From Lithospermum erythrorhizon (Eukaryota; Streptophyta; Magnoliopsida; Boraginales; Boraginaceae), in assembly GCA_019722365.1 (NCBI GenBank), contig JADFUC010001274.1, positions 496,001 through 560,000 on the forward strand: a stretch of 64,000 nucleotides of DNA, read 5' to 3'. The notes under the pieces are model-generated. The model was not told the origin of the DNA. It made no database searches and was given only the letters and a program-made list of their open reading frames with translations. A program made the position numbers and the translations under genes. Position 1 is the first letter of the stretch; each line of letters starts with the position of its first letter. Shown here one piece after another: positions 49,181 to 61,680 of the stretch.

Positions 49181-49850
49181 AAGTATCCCATAAGAAGACT
49201 TGATGCAAAGCAACCGATGGATGCACAGAGTCCATCAATGGAAGAAACTTCTAAGCAAGAAATATTTCATTTCTGAATTTTATTGTGCTGTTATCTCTCC
49301 TCCGTTCTTACCAACTAGTTTGCGACGATATCTTAGATTTGTCATAAAACTCTTTCATGTAACTTTTACTTTGACAATGCTTTGTGGATATTTACTTATT
49401 AAGTACTGTTTTTTGTAGATGTTACTCTGTAACTAACTAATTTCCATTTGTTGAATAAGGAGGGATCAGAGGCATCCCATAAAGTCACCTTGGGATCGAC
49501 GGTAAAAAAAACCCAAAAAAAAAAACTAGCTTCTATTGATTCTAGATAGCATTATGTGAACTTGAATGGCTTTTTAATTGGTTTTCCATAAACTTCAAGA
49601 ATACAGACAACACGAATACCCAATCAATGAAAACAAAAACCTGGATGATCAAATAACAAACTTAACATCGGATTATCATTTTAACCACCACTACATAGCC
49701 TAGCAATTACTCCAAGCTAGAAATAAATAAAATAGAGATTACACTGTATATACATACATATGCTGGCGTGCCCTTCTGAACTGAAAATTGAGTCTCCGGC
49801 TGCCAACTTTGAGTTCTGGGTTATATGATGGTAAATATCTATTCGTAACA
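49181..49850. other. Convergent 3' ends of the ARF and SAPS genes
   Basis: 670 bp between two stop codons facing each other. It should contain both 3'UTRs. An A-rich stretch (49504-49527) separates them. No gene is seen. Confidence 0.6.
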
Positions 49851-52800
49851 TCACTCCAATACTGCAACCTCTTGGTCTACCCTCCAGTAGTTTGCATCGT
49901 TAAACTCCTTGGTTTCAGGTTCACTCTCATCTAAATTCTCTTTCTCCATCTTCTTTGGTACAAAGTTTCTTTTCAGAGGCCCAGCTTCCCCAACTATTCC
50001 CTCTTTAAGAGCTTGTTCCATTGCCTTTTCAGTACCCTCTGGTTCCACACCTACAAATTTGACATCATCTTCGAATAATGAAAGCACGCCAGCAGATTTC
50101 TGACTAGAGTCGGATCCAACTGAACCATCAGACTCGGGTGTTGAAGTGCCATTTGGAACCGAATCTCCAGTTGAGGTGCCACTGGGAAGCAACCCAGTTA
50201 CCTCCACAGAATTGGTCAAATTGATATCAGTGTCACTAGGGTTCAAAAATGGATTTCCACTTGACCCCCCAGCTGGAAAATCTGATGCCTCGCCCCATGA
50301 CACCCATTCAGGAGTCGGCTTGCCAATAAATGGATTCCCATCGTCTGATGCCTCAAACTGGAATAACCCAATATCATCAGAGGGACCAGCAGACTCCATA
50401 GGTGAGCTCAGCTCTTCCCCATTCTTAGGGTTAGCTTCAGCAACTTGACCGATTAAATCACCATTTGTACTAGATAAGCTGTCAAAGTCGATTTTGCTTT
50501 CAGCCAATTCCTCATCCTCTCCGACCACCACTTCATCATCACTGCTGCTGTTACCACCATTAGATGTTCCATTCAAGTTGATCTCATCCATAACATCAGA
50601 TGGTGATGAGGTATCCATGTTGTCTCCACTTGCATTATCTTGGAAGGCAAACCAATCAGAGTTTGTGAATAGGCTGCTGCAAAGGAAATAGAAAACATGT
50701 AAGTCAAATAAGCCATCTCTGGGGAAGGGAAAAAAATAGCCATCTCTGGAAAATATTTGCAATTATTGTGACTCGCACAAAACAGTATGCATCTTAATAC
50801 TTTATGTTTGACTTTCCGGGGTTCAACTTTGACCGTTAAATAAATTTGTACACATTCTAACAAAAATATAAAAATATACCCCCTTTGATTCAGTTTATCA
50901 AATATAATAATCTTTTAGCACTTCCTCCCTTATTATTTGAATAACCTACCTCTACTTTATGCAAAAACTAAAGGTAGTTAACTTAAGAGTAAATGTATTA
51001 TTACACGCTTGTTTAAAGTTAACTAAGAGTATTAAGAAAAATATCTTGGTGGCAAATTTGTAATATTACACTAATATGGACACCGGTAAAATGTTGAAAT
51101 AAGGAGATAAATCATAATTTTTTGTGCAAATTTTTTTTCTTAGAGAATGTATATCATTCAAGTAAAAAAGGGGGAAGTAAATCTTCGGTAATACTATATA
51201 TCCATAAAGTTATGAGCACAAAATACATCCAAAAGAAATTCACCTTCCTTGGTCATCACCCAACCGCAACGATGATATCACAACCTCAGCAGATTCATCA
51301 TTAAAGTAGACATCCTGCAGTTTCATTGTTAACATCCTCAACAATCACATTCTTTTGGACATCAAAAGATTCTGAGATATGAACCTTACTATCACAGCAT
51401 TCTTTACAGATCAAATAACAAAGCAATGTGCATTTACATCTAACTACTTTCACTCCATTCTTGGAGCAACAAATAACAAACATTACCTCATCATCATGGT
51501 CCATAGCTCCTTGACCCTGTAACAAACCATGGTAAGGTTAAAACAGTCTTGTTTCTCTTTCAGGTTGATTTATTAGGAACACAAAAAGGTTGATTAATTT
51601 GTTGGTAATAAATAAAAGGAAATCAAATATCACTGAAAGAAGCTCAACATAGGCTTTTACCTCTTCAGCGCCATCATTATCATATATGGAGTATGTAAAT
51701 ACTTGACTTAGATTATTGGCTAAAGCTGTGACATCATAATCTCTGTCATGCACATCTTCTTCATCACTATCCCTTGTCCTATCCTGTAAAGCAGTAGGTC
51801 GGCTGGGAGGAAGAAAAATCATATTACTCTCATACGCAAAGTTAGTAAGCATTATCTTCTTTATCATACAGTAATATCATCGCAAGGTCAATTTTTTTTT
51901 TTTCAATTATTCATTTATGCTTTTTTTTGTTCAACTATTAGGCCGAATATGATTGACAAAAGAAGTCATACGACAACCCTGTAGTGAACCACATTCAGTT
52001 CTATAATCTCAAAAAAAGTTTGAATTAAATGCACTTCACGGAAAGTACTGTGATTACAAGCAATGAGGTCTGAACACTAAGTGCAAAAATATACCTGCAT
52101 GTCCCTTGAAGATAGTGAAATTTATTAAGCACCAGTTAAGTACAGTCATTGCCAAGTGATAAATATTGCAATAAGTCATACCATTAAGTGCAAAAGAAAC
52201 TCGCATGCCCATTTATAATATTGCAATATCTAACAGAGTACCAATTAAATACAATCATTGAAGAGCAAAAACTATACCCGCATGCCCAACGGTAAACATT
52301 TTCAACAAGATTATGCTCCTGCAACACAGTGCTTTGCCAATCATTCCATTCACCATTTTCCTGAGATAAATTACATAGATAGATATAAATAAAACATAAA
52401 ACAAAACATAACTCCATAGTATTTTGCTGCTGAAAGCTAATAAGAATTGAAATTCTTGTTCCCACAGCACCTGAATATGTTCCTGGACACGTTTGTCATT
52501 GTTTGCCAACTGAACAAGTTTATTAGATATTCGTGTAAGGTGTCCTAGGTATCCGACCTTAGGAATTTTTTTCCCAGATGCAGGTTTAGTAGGCTGCAAA
52601 ATTTCATAACGATATACAGAGGAATGAACATTAGCATATGTCAGTGAAGAGAAGAAATAGATCAGGAAAACAAGCTTGAGCAGCAAGGGAAGAGATGTAT
52701 ATAAGCTGGTGGCTGAAAAAAATTTAATTATTTAATAACTATATTCTCTTTACCTGATTAGAGTCGCCAGAAAGAGTGGGATGTTTATGAGCTTGAAGAA

Positions 52801-55800
52801 TTTTCTCAACCAAATCACAATCAACAAAAATATGATCAATTAGTGTGTCAGTTTTGCTTTCCAGACATGAATATACTATGCTCTCCACATGATGATGCAG
52901 TGCATTGTTGTAGGGGTACCTGCAGAAAGGAAAGTCACAGTCAAGAAACAATATTGATAAAGTCCCACAATAGCCAGAGCTTGTCAGAAGCCTCAAAGGA
53001 TATTTTCTAACGAAACTGATGCAACAAGCCTAGATAGTCGTTTTCTTACTCAAACATGAGATCGATAACTCTCCGTATCGTGCCTGAGCTAATCATCTCC
53101 TTCTCTGCAATATCATTTCCTGACTTCAGTAGAACAGCTATGAATTCAACAATCTGTAGAGATAAAAATAGAAAGATGTAATGTTATGGCCCACAAATAA
53201 AAACCAAAAGTATTCCACTGGTCTATCAATGTATAAACGAAAAATCAGGATATGCAAATGCAGAAATCGATATACATTGCATTCCAGTTAGTTCACTAAT
53301 GAACAAAGATTCAATACCACACCATACGTGTGCAGCAGGAATCACTTGATTGAGTTGATTGCATAATACCTCCTGTAGGCATATTAATGCATGATCACTC
53401 AAGCAAACCAAAAGGGAAGAGAGAAGAGAAAGATGAACCTTAAGCCGATGCTTTCCTAAAGGAGGTCTTAGTTCACCATATGTTGTAGGTAATATCTTCT
53501 CATCAGCAGACACATTTAAGAGCATCAACAAGTCCCCTGCTCAAGAAATGCAAAAATGGTTACAATGTGATTGCAACAAAGTCAAAACTGTGAAACTATT
53601 CTTGTAGAAAGGCATATTGCTTGGTATGTGTAATAAGCAGAGGTTTTGGGTGGTGGGGGGGAAGAGAAATTAAATATAAGAATCCATTGTAGAAAACAAA
53701 AAACACAGTATCTATGCAACTAGACTGTGGCAGGTAAGTACGAAACAATCAAGGAACAAGAATATAACTTAGTATATAATACTCCCATACCAAGTTTTGG
53801 AAGCATTGATCCAACTGTATCAGGATCAACTTGTACAGAAGACTCATAAGAGTGTTGACTCCGGAATGAATATAGTTGAATAGCCGGATTCGATCTTCTT
53901 GGATCCAATAATGAAATGCACACAGATAATGAGTGGACAAGGGCCGATTTTGAATCTGCATCTTCGAGTGCATGGCCAAATATTCTAGACACAAAGCTGA
54001 TAACAACAAAATTAAGCAAATAATTATGACTAGAGGACTCTATAAGCTCATACTTGTTAAAAAATAGATTTGAGCAGCTAACTAAACAGACAACCAACCT
54101 TGGGCTTGAGAGTTTAGTTGCTAGAGGTGATGGTGCAGTTCTGGTTACCACACAAAGAATTTCTGCAGCATTAGCATGCACTTCTGGAGGACTCTGCATA
54201 ATAAACATTAATCAGTAGCTAGCAACTTCACAGGCCATCAGAAAGAAAACTACACATCATCATGCAAACAAAATTCAAAGTTTCAGCATGCAGTGTGTTA
54301 CATTACCCAAAATGTTTCGGGACCATTATCAATAGTTTCCATAACCCAACAGCAGACATCATGCTTAACAAAATTTAAAGTTTCAGTGATGCGCAACACA
54401 GGTGTCCGACAAGCAAGAAAAAACAATTATGGTTCTATGCTGTCACTTTATAGCGAATGAAATCTAAACAACCCAAGCATCTAGAGTATAATTGTAAAAA
54501 AAAAAAAACCTTCGGAGCTGAGGTCAGTATTAGAAAAAAAAAATTTAGTCAAGGCTGTTCCATATTGAGAAGAAACATTCATGAAGTTACAAATTTGAAA
54601 CTTACAGAATGATTCAGTTTATCAACAATCATCTCTAATAAGTTGCTGTCAACCAACCACTGCATCATTTCCATAGAATTGGGGTAAATATGATCATCAG
54701 AATCTACAAGTCTTACAAGAACCTGCATGAAAAAGAAGCTCGTTACAGGAATTTATACCTCAGACAGCTATTAATATTATTCACCACTCCCATTATAAAT
54801 TCAACATACAAACCTCCATGATGGATGTAATGCCAATTAAATCAACAAGCTTTCCGAAAACATCTTGATGTGCCTAAATAAGTAAGATAATCAAAAACCA
54901 AGACCTTTAATATTATAAAATGATAAAACAAATTACTATGTCATGATATGATGAAAATATACTTTCAAGTTACCTGGACATAAGTCATAAGAGGAACTGC
55001 CTTTCGCATCATGAGGCATATAATAACCTGGCACATAGTAAATATGATGAAGATGCTTCATTTATTAGTAAAATATAAGAAACCAATAAGACAGTCTTAA
55101 CATGCCTTGCTGAAATATCCAGCCAATAGTGCACTATGAGAACGATTTGGCTCCAAGAAAGAGAACAGTAAATTCATCAGCTACAGCCATAGATCAAACA
55201 CAAAGAAATAGAAATACAAGTTAGGATGTATCAGGATAAAGTACAACTAATTTGTTTTAGCATTTGTAACAAAAAAGTACCTCCTCCTCTTCCACTAGTG
55301 TTTTCAGAATGACGTCTATTTCACAAGTGAAAATCTCACACGCGATAAAAGGGAACCTAGTATTTGCACGAAAAAAATAAGAATCGGAAACCGAAACTTA
55401 GAGAATAAACTATGAAGCTGAAGTGCACTTAAATAGAAACACAACCATGAGGGCCGCTTTCAAACCTACTTGAAAGTTCGTTTACTGTCAGCATCCTCAG
55501 GAGCCTCTACCACAACATATTGTAACAACAGCTCGATCTGGGCTCTTTCCCTCAAGCTGAACAATATATTAAATAATTAATCTTTTGAACTCAGGAAGAT
55601 ATAATTTCAGGACAACTAAAGCAGAATGATACAGGTATAGATATTTATAGGAAAAAAGTAATATAAGGTGTATTGAAGATGAGGAAGCATATTACAAATT
55701 TATGAGGCGGCCGTTCAAAGCTTTGCATTCCTGGATTATCTCTTCCTCATCCAAGAGTTCATCTAGAGTGAAGTTCTCTTTATCTAAAATAGAGTCCACC

Positions 55801-57144
55801 TTCCAAAACACAATACCTTAACATCAGAAAGGGAACTAATAAAGAAGTATAGGCTTTGTTTAGTTTAAAAAAAAAAAACTAAATTCCAGTTTTCAAGATT
55901 TTGCTACGATTTGATTTATGTACTTCAACTTTTTCCAACACTTTTCAGAAATTTTGTACAGTAGCATAATAATTTAGTATCCCATCAAGAAGATGAAAGG
56001 AAAAAAAGAAGCATCAGAGAGGCCATGGGTGTTCTTATTTAGTAAGGACTTTTTATTTGACATATTCAAAACACATTAAATTGTATGCTGCAGAGAAGAT
56101 AATGCACATGAGCCCATACTGAACATATTTGAAAACTGGACATCGACCTTTCGTGCATCCCCAAATTCAAGGAGATTAAACACAATTTTGTTCAGGTGTA
56201 TCAAAATGCACGAATATGATGACCTTGGCATAATATAAATAATGCAGAGGAAATCAACCACGTGTGCTTGTCCGGTTAAGTGAGATCCCAAAAAGATAAA
56301 TGATTCATTTTTAGGAGCATCGAGCCATTGAACATCTTAACTAACAGTTAAACAACAGACAACCATCTCTACATTTAAGTAATCTAGGTTAGCAATGACA
56401 ATTTGCAAACAGTAACTAGCCCGTTAGCTCGAGGCGTTATTCTTACCGATTCAGCAATCCTACATCATAGCTCTCAATAACTGAAACACTTAATAACACC
56501 ATACATCAAATACGACATTAACCCACAGCACATTCAACTGCACCAATAATCCAATAAAAGCATATACCATCATAAACTTAACACCACCAGTGAACTTATC
56601 ACCAACCCAGAAATATACTTCCACAAATCAACAAACCTCCAAAATAGTTCTAAACAAGCTCCATAAGCTAATCTAACACGTAACTGCTAAAATACAGACC
56701 GATTATTTTAAATACAGAAACTAACTTCAGCCCGTCGACAAATGATTCATTTGGAGGAGCATCAAGCCATTGAACATCTTAACTAACAGTCATACAACAC
56801 AAACCCATCTCTACATTCAAGTAATCTCGATTAGAAACGACAATTTGAAAATGGCAACTAGCTCGTTAACTCGAGGTGTATTCTTATAGCATCAGCCATC
56901 CTATATCATAGTATCGACACGCAACGCTCATCCAACACATTTGCCAATCACTTAACAACACCATACACCATAATCTAAACAACACCAATTTACACAAATA
57001 TACTACAATAAATTAGAAAATTCAGCTCAAAAATAAATAATAATCCTAAATCAGCAAAAAACACAAAAACAAAAAACTACATGTATAAATAAATAAATAA
57101 TATACCGGAGATGAAGCAGAGAGAGCAGTGAGTTTCCAAAACAT
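49851..57144 (-). CDS. PP6 regulatory subunit, SIT4-associated (SAPS) family
   Basis: A protein of about 847 aa that should bind the catalytic subunit of a PP6/SIT4-type phosphatase and direct its activity. Nineteen minus-strand exons join in frame: 57106-57144, 55696-55799, 55470-55556, 55281-55356, 55106-55180, 54974-55027, 54814-54873, 54606-54722, 54099-54193, 53791-53984, 53439-53536, 53050-53153, 52754-52919, 52471-52593, 52278-52360, 51661-51802, 51487-51516, 51244-51314 and 49851-50676. Start MFWKLTALSASSPVDSILDK and segments LLDEEEIIQECKALNGRLIN, LLAGYFSKVIICLMMRKAVP and YNNALHHHVESIVYSCLESK are typical of plant SAPS proteins. The helical repeat domain fills about residues 1-500. The last exon is an acidic, Ser/Gly-rich tail, probably disordered. 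Oddities are a GC donor after 55106 and a NAGNAG acceptor at the last exon. Intron 1 is 1.3 kb and carries a duplicated segment. Confidence 0.92.
56298..56960 (+). repeat. Duplicated segment within SAPS intron 1
   Basis: A block of about 190 bp starting AAATGATTCATTT and containing AGCCATTGAACATCTTAACT, CCATCTCTACATT and AACTCGAGG-like text occurs at about 56298-56490 and again, diverged, at about 56740-56915. The copies are in direct orientation, about 440 bp apart. Both lie in the first intron of the SAPS gene. Non-coding. Confidence 0.8.
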
Positions 57145-57226
57145 GTTGAATATTGAAATTTATAGATATTATTATTATTATGTATATAAAAGTAAATATA
57201 AAATAAATTAATAATACAGATCTGTA

Positions 57227-57235
57227 AAACCCTAA
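57227..57235 (+). promoter_or_regulatory. telo-box in the SAPS upstream region
   Basis: AAACCCTAA, an exact telo-box, lies about 85 bp upstream of the SAPS start codon. Telo-boxes are common in promoters of plant housekeeping and translation-related genes. The match is seen; function is inferred and single 9-mers occur by chance. Confidence 0.4.
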
Positions 57236-57249
57236 TTGAAATAATTTAG

Positions 57250-58166
57250 GGGAATTTGAAGATGGATTGGTTTTGTGGTGTGTTTGGAAATGGGGAGAAA
57301 TTAAGGGGGCTATGGACTATGGAGGATGTACTAGTGTGTATATACAAATGTGGCGAAAAATATCGTTTGTTACAATTTTATATGACACTTTATGAATTTA
57401 AAATTAAAATAGAAACGCTTGCTATTATCTTAACGGAGGATCGAGACTCGTCTAATGTAGTAAAAAAGCTTCGGGTCATGGTAACAAAGCAAGTAGTGGT
57501 GAGTTACTCGGTATTGAAATATCTGACTCGATAAGATAATAAGTCAGACTTTTTATCCAAACCCGACTAGTTAAGATAACGATACGATCGAACTCGTTAA
57601 GACGAAATGAAAAGAAGTCTTATTTTTAACATAAATAAAAAATACAAGGCTATATTTAAAATATTAATAAAATCCTTGATTATTTGAAATATTAAAATTT
57701 CTAAAAAGTATTATTTGTATATATGTTTGATGTTTTTTAAGGAAGTTTATTCTTTTTCACCTGTGTTAGAGATTTCTTGATCAAGCGGGTTATAAAGGTG
57801 GGATGTGTATTAATTAGCAGTCCTATAAAGTATAATAGGGAGTTAATTGATGATTTACATTAATTTTGATTAGAGTATCATCACTAAAAAGAGGTTGAGA
57901 CAATTTCCACGTATAGACCAGTCTTAGTTTTTACTTATTTGACACACGAAATCGTTGTCCCAAAAAACAAAAGTACTGTAATAAACTACTCCGTAATAAT
58001 CTTAGTCGGCACCTAACTTAACTCCCAATTTTTCCGACCATATACTCTTGATTATTATCAACATATATACTTATATATTTGTGCTGTATATATATATTCT
58101 TTTAAAATTATATCCAATCCCGAACTCCTCATTACGAGTAATATTTGCTACCATTCGTTCGTGTAG
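57250..58166. other. Shared upstream region of SAPS (-) and CASP-like (+) genes
   Basis: The two genes diverge, with 1.07 kb between start codons. It is AT-rich and has no supported gene; the plus frame at 57256-57534 has no recognisable similarity and overlaps likely promoter DNA. Elements for both directions may lie here. Confidence 0.5.
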
Positions 58167-58174
58167 TATATATA
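58167..58174 (+). promoter_or_regulatory. Candidate TATA box of the CASP-like gene
   Basis: TATATATA about 40-45 nt before the ATG at 58212. If used, the leader would be very short. An upstream alternative in the AT-rich region is equally possible. Confidence 0.25.
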
Positions 58175-58211
58175 GTGAAACATAAGACAAATTGTTTTGG
58201 TAGTTTTGGAG

Positions 58212-60589
58212 ATGAGTGTGAGTCACGCGACGGTACATCCACTGCCTAATGAAGCGCCGCCGCTACAGACGGAGGCGGCAGATGCGGAGGTGGCGGCGGC
58301 GGCAGCTGCTCGTGTTAGGATGAAGGATATTCAAGGCATGCCTGGTACTATCGGAGGGGTTTTCTTTAGGGTGGCACAGTTCATATTCGCCGCCGCGGCG
58401 CTCATCGTCATGGCCACCACCTCTGATTTCCCCTCCGTCACCGCCTTTTGGTATACCCCATGTATTTAGTATTATTACTTTATATTTGGATGTATGGAAT
58501 GATCTAGAGTTTACACGCTTTAAGATGATCCCACATCGAGCTGTTGATATTGTCGGCCCATTTAGTGGGATAATATTTGGTTCGGTTTGGTGTAGAAATA
58601 TACAATATGCTAACTTATGTCAGTTTATATAGTGGACCTCATTTAGTCTTGTTTAGATATGTACAATATGCTAACTTATGTCATTTTATATAGTCGGCCT
58701 CATTTAGTCTTGTTTAGATATATACAATATGCTAATTTAGTGGGATAAGACTTGATTTGGTTTGGTCTGGTTTAGATATATCGAGTATGCTAACTTGTGT
58801 CAGTTGATGATTTACATTAGAATTTTTATAGTATATATGAAGAAACTAAGAAACTAGGCTGCAGTGTCTAATTTGGTAAGGTGGGACCTTTTTAATTTTG
58901 ATGGATCATGTGGTTGAATGTTCGATAATATTTGCTTGATTATGACGCTTAGTTCTGAAAAAAGTAGTATCTAATTGTTGCCTTGTTACCTTGTCAAATG
59001 ATATGGAGCAAATTCAGAAAATAACCTAAATATCTGTTTCTGTTTTCAGATATTTTGTTCCATTTGTATCCGTCCATATTGATATGGGTATTGGTAAAAT
59101 TAGTCGATGTATGAGTGACAATGTTTGCCATTGAGTGATAATGTTTGCCATTCTTTATACCGATTCAGTTTTTGTATTCCCCTGATCCAATTAGTTTTAG
59201 ATAGGAACACCATGAATTCTTGACACTTGTATAGGCCTCTCTCGTTCGAGTATCTTTTGCTTCAGGATGGACTGCAATTTTGTTGGTAACACTGAACACA
59301 GACTTAGTTGTTAAACGTTCTTAGTATAGGTTCAGCCTTTCCCTTTGGTACTATTTGTTTTTTTTCTGATATCATCCAGCTATATTTTTTTTTGGATAGT
59401 GTCTGGTTTGAATCATTTTACATCAAGTTCTTCTTGTTTTTCTTGTGCTTACCACAATCGTAAGCATACATTTGGTCAGTTGCATATGATGTGAGTCATA
59501 TATAGTCGTTGTCTTGTCAGTATTTATTTGATGAAACAATAAAGCAATTGAGATTTTAGTCTTAAATATTTTGGTATACCTTTAAGATGGCCACATCTTC
59601 ATTTAGTTACTAAGGTAATCTAAGTTGCAATTACATGCCATTGGCCAATTCCAATTGCTTATACTAAGATAATCCATTTCTCTATCCTAGTTACTTAGTT
59701 GCAGCAGCTGGGTTGCAGAGCTTGTGGAGCCTTTCTTTAGCTATCCTGGACATCTATGCAATTCTTGTTGGAAGGTGCCTTCAGAATTACCGTGTTGTTT
59801 GCTTATTTGCTATCGGTGATGGGGTAAATTATCTACCTTTGGATCTATGTCCGTCAGTAGTATGGCCAACACCATATAATTTATGTGGTGTCTACTATTT
59901 ATGTGCACTCTATTAGAAATAATTTTCTATATCTGAATAAATATTTGATGGAAGACCCAAGATTCTTGGAAAATAAAAGAGGGCCAAGGATGAAGAATGT
60001 GAACTCGCAGCTCTTACGACATTTTATTTGTTCTAGGGTACCTTAAATCTAGCTGTTGACGACATTTTATTTGTAAAATATTACTGTAGTACGTTAAAAG
60101 TTAATATGGAAATTGATATGATTTTTCTATCTTCTATTAATCATGAAGGTATATCGTTACAAAATATATCAATTTAGTTGGGAATTGCACGCCTATTATC
60201 CTTCACTTTGTGACCGAGTCCAGTTGAGTTTTTTGGACAATGGTAGGGGCATAGGGCACATAGTAATTTAGCATGTAGTTTTCCAGCCTTATGCACTAGT
60301 TTGATTGATTGTGTTGTTGCTTCTTAAAAGTCCTTATCCTGAGTCCTGACTACATTTTACCTGATCATTGATTCACGCCCATATACATTTGCAGGTCACT
60401 TCTACCCTCACATTTGCTGCAGCCTGTGCTTCTGCAGGTATCACAGTCCTTATAGGCAATGATCTTGGCATCTGTGCTGTGAATAACTGTATAGAATTTG
60501 AGACTGCCACAGCTATGGCCTTCCTCAGTTGGTTTACTGCATTGCCGTCATTTCTGCTGAATTTCTGGTCTCTTGCTTCTCGACAATAG
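58212..60589 (+). CDS. CASP-like membrane protein (CASPL5A type)
   Basis: A small four-helix plasma-membrane protein of 188 aa from three exons: 58212-58450, 59691-59823 and 60395-60589. The family includes the Casparian-strip scaffold proteins; most CASP-like members have no defined role. Helices: about 52-70 ([18 protein letters not shown]), 80-105 ([20 protein letters not shown]), 118-145 ([20 protein letters not shown]) and 158-182 ([20 protein letters not shown]). The N-terminus is Ala/Glu-rich and cytosolic, ending [10 protein letters not shown] before helix 1. Length and the [15 protein letters not shown] and [13 protein letters not shown] motifs point to subgroup 5A, like Arabidopsis At2g28370. 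The upstream ATG codons near 58200 are out of frame or non-ATG; the ATG at 58212 gives the expected N-terminus. Intron 1 (1.24 kb) carries a tandem repeat. Confidence 0.93.
58593..58810 (+). repeat. Tandem repeat of about 64 bp in CASP-like intron 1
   Basis: Three to four imperfect copies of a unit containing ATACAATATGCTAACTTATG, TCAGTTTATATAGT and GGCCTCATTTAGTCTTGTTT. The last copy is degenerate. Non-coding and intronic. Confidence 0.8.
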
Positions 60590-61154
60590 AAGGAATGCAA
60601 CAAACAGAGGCGACATGGTGTGATGCTCCGAGTAAATCCTGTTTGTATGATTGGATCTTTTTGACTTTGTTAAGAAGCCAGATTCAGATTCTGTGAAGTT
60701 GTACATATGTATTATTTCCATTAGAGCAAACCACTTCTGAGTTCTGACCATATGAAGTTGTAATTTTGATTCACCATTTTAATCCTTGCTGTCATATAAA
60801 GAATTGTGAGTAAGTACACAGCTTGTAAATCACAACTGATTGAATTACTCGATTATACACTCTCCCTAATTTTTTCATTTCTTTCGAGTCCCGGAATAGG
60901 GACCAAGTCATGAAAGGGCACATTCACCAACCTGGACAGCTACCAACATAACCTCATGATTGAATCCATTGTCTGCAATGGGCAAGTCTTAGTTGGCGAG
61001 ATTTTTTATAGCAAAAAGGAGAAAGGAATGAGGATGAACGCCAAATCTACAACTGTGTATAAGTCATACTCCGATAGTTTTACTGATGACTCTGTAATCT
61101 GCTTCGCATGAAATTAAATTTTCGGCATCAAATTAAAAAAACAAAATTAATAGT
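60590..61154. other. CASP-like 3'UTR and intergenic gap
   Basis: Holds the 3'UTR of the CASP-like gene and, on the minus strand just below 61155, T runs that would end RNA polymerase III transcription of the tRNA gene. No other gene is seen. Confidence 0.6.
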
Positions 61155-61226
61155 CGCCGTCTGTGGGGATCGAACCCACGACCACGTGGTTAAAAGCCAC
61201 GCGCTCTACCACTGAGCTAAGACGGC
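61155..61226 (-). tRNA. trnK-UUU: tRNA-Lys (anticodon UUU)
   Basis: A complete cloverleaf on the minus strand. Acceptor stem GCCGTCT pairs with AGACGGC, with G as discriminator base (61155). D arm GCTC/GAGC; anticodon arm CGTGG-CTTTTAA-CCACG with anticodon TTT; T arm GTGGG-TTCGATC-CCCAC. The A-box-like TAGCTCAGTGGTAGAGC and B-box GGTTCGATCC are intact. T runs follow on the minus strand within 20 bp, suiting a Pol III terminator. No intron and no encoded CCA, as expected for a nuclear gene. It serves AAA/AAG decoding. Confidence 0.97.
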
Positions 61227-61680
61227 TTCGATATCCACGGATTTTGAGTGATAACTATCCACAAAATTATAATACTAATAACAGCATCCAATTTTGACAA
61301 ACTATTCAATGAATATTAGTCCGTATTTTTTGTACAAAGTCCACATACTTCTTTGAACAGTAATAAATGGATTTAAGTTTTTAGAATTTGACTAGCAAGT
61401 GAACTTCTTGATTTGTGGGGGTCCAATACAATTTTTTAACTGGAACTTCTTAATTTGAACTTATTTTTTGTAATACAATTTTTTTAACATTTAAAAGACT
61501 ATTGTTGTTTTGGCTGAGAATCTCAATTTACTCCAAAAGTAGACAGTAAATGAAGTTATAATAATGCAAAGATGGCAATGCATCTAACATTACAAAACTA
61601 TTCATCATCATCCTACAGTTTCCTACACCAAACCTTGAAAATAGGGGTGCTAATAGTCTTAACATAAAACCAACATCGAT
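61227..61680. other. Gap between the tRNA and the HD-ZIP III gene
   Basis: Upstream flank of the tRNA gene and, nearer 61680, the 3'UTR of the HD-ZIP III gene on the minus strand. No gene is seen. Confidence 0.6.

Noticed and set aside
57256..57534. 92-codon plus frame upstream of the CASP-like gene
   Set aside because: No family similarity and it lies in the divergent promoter region.
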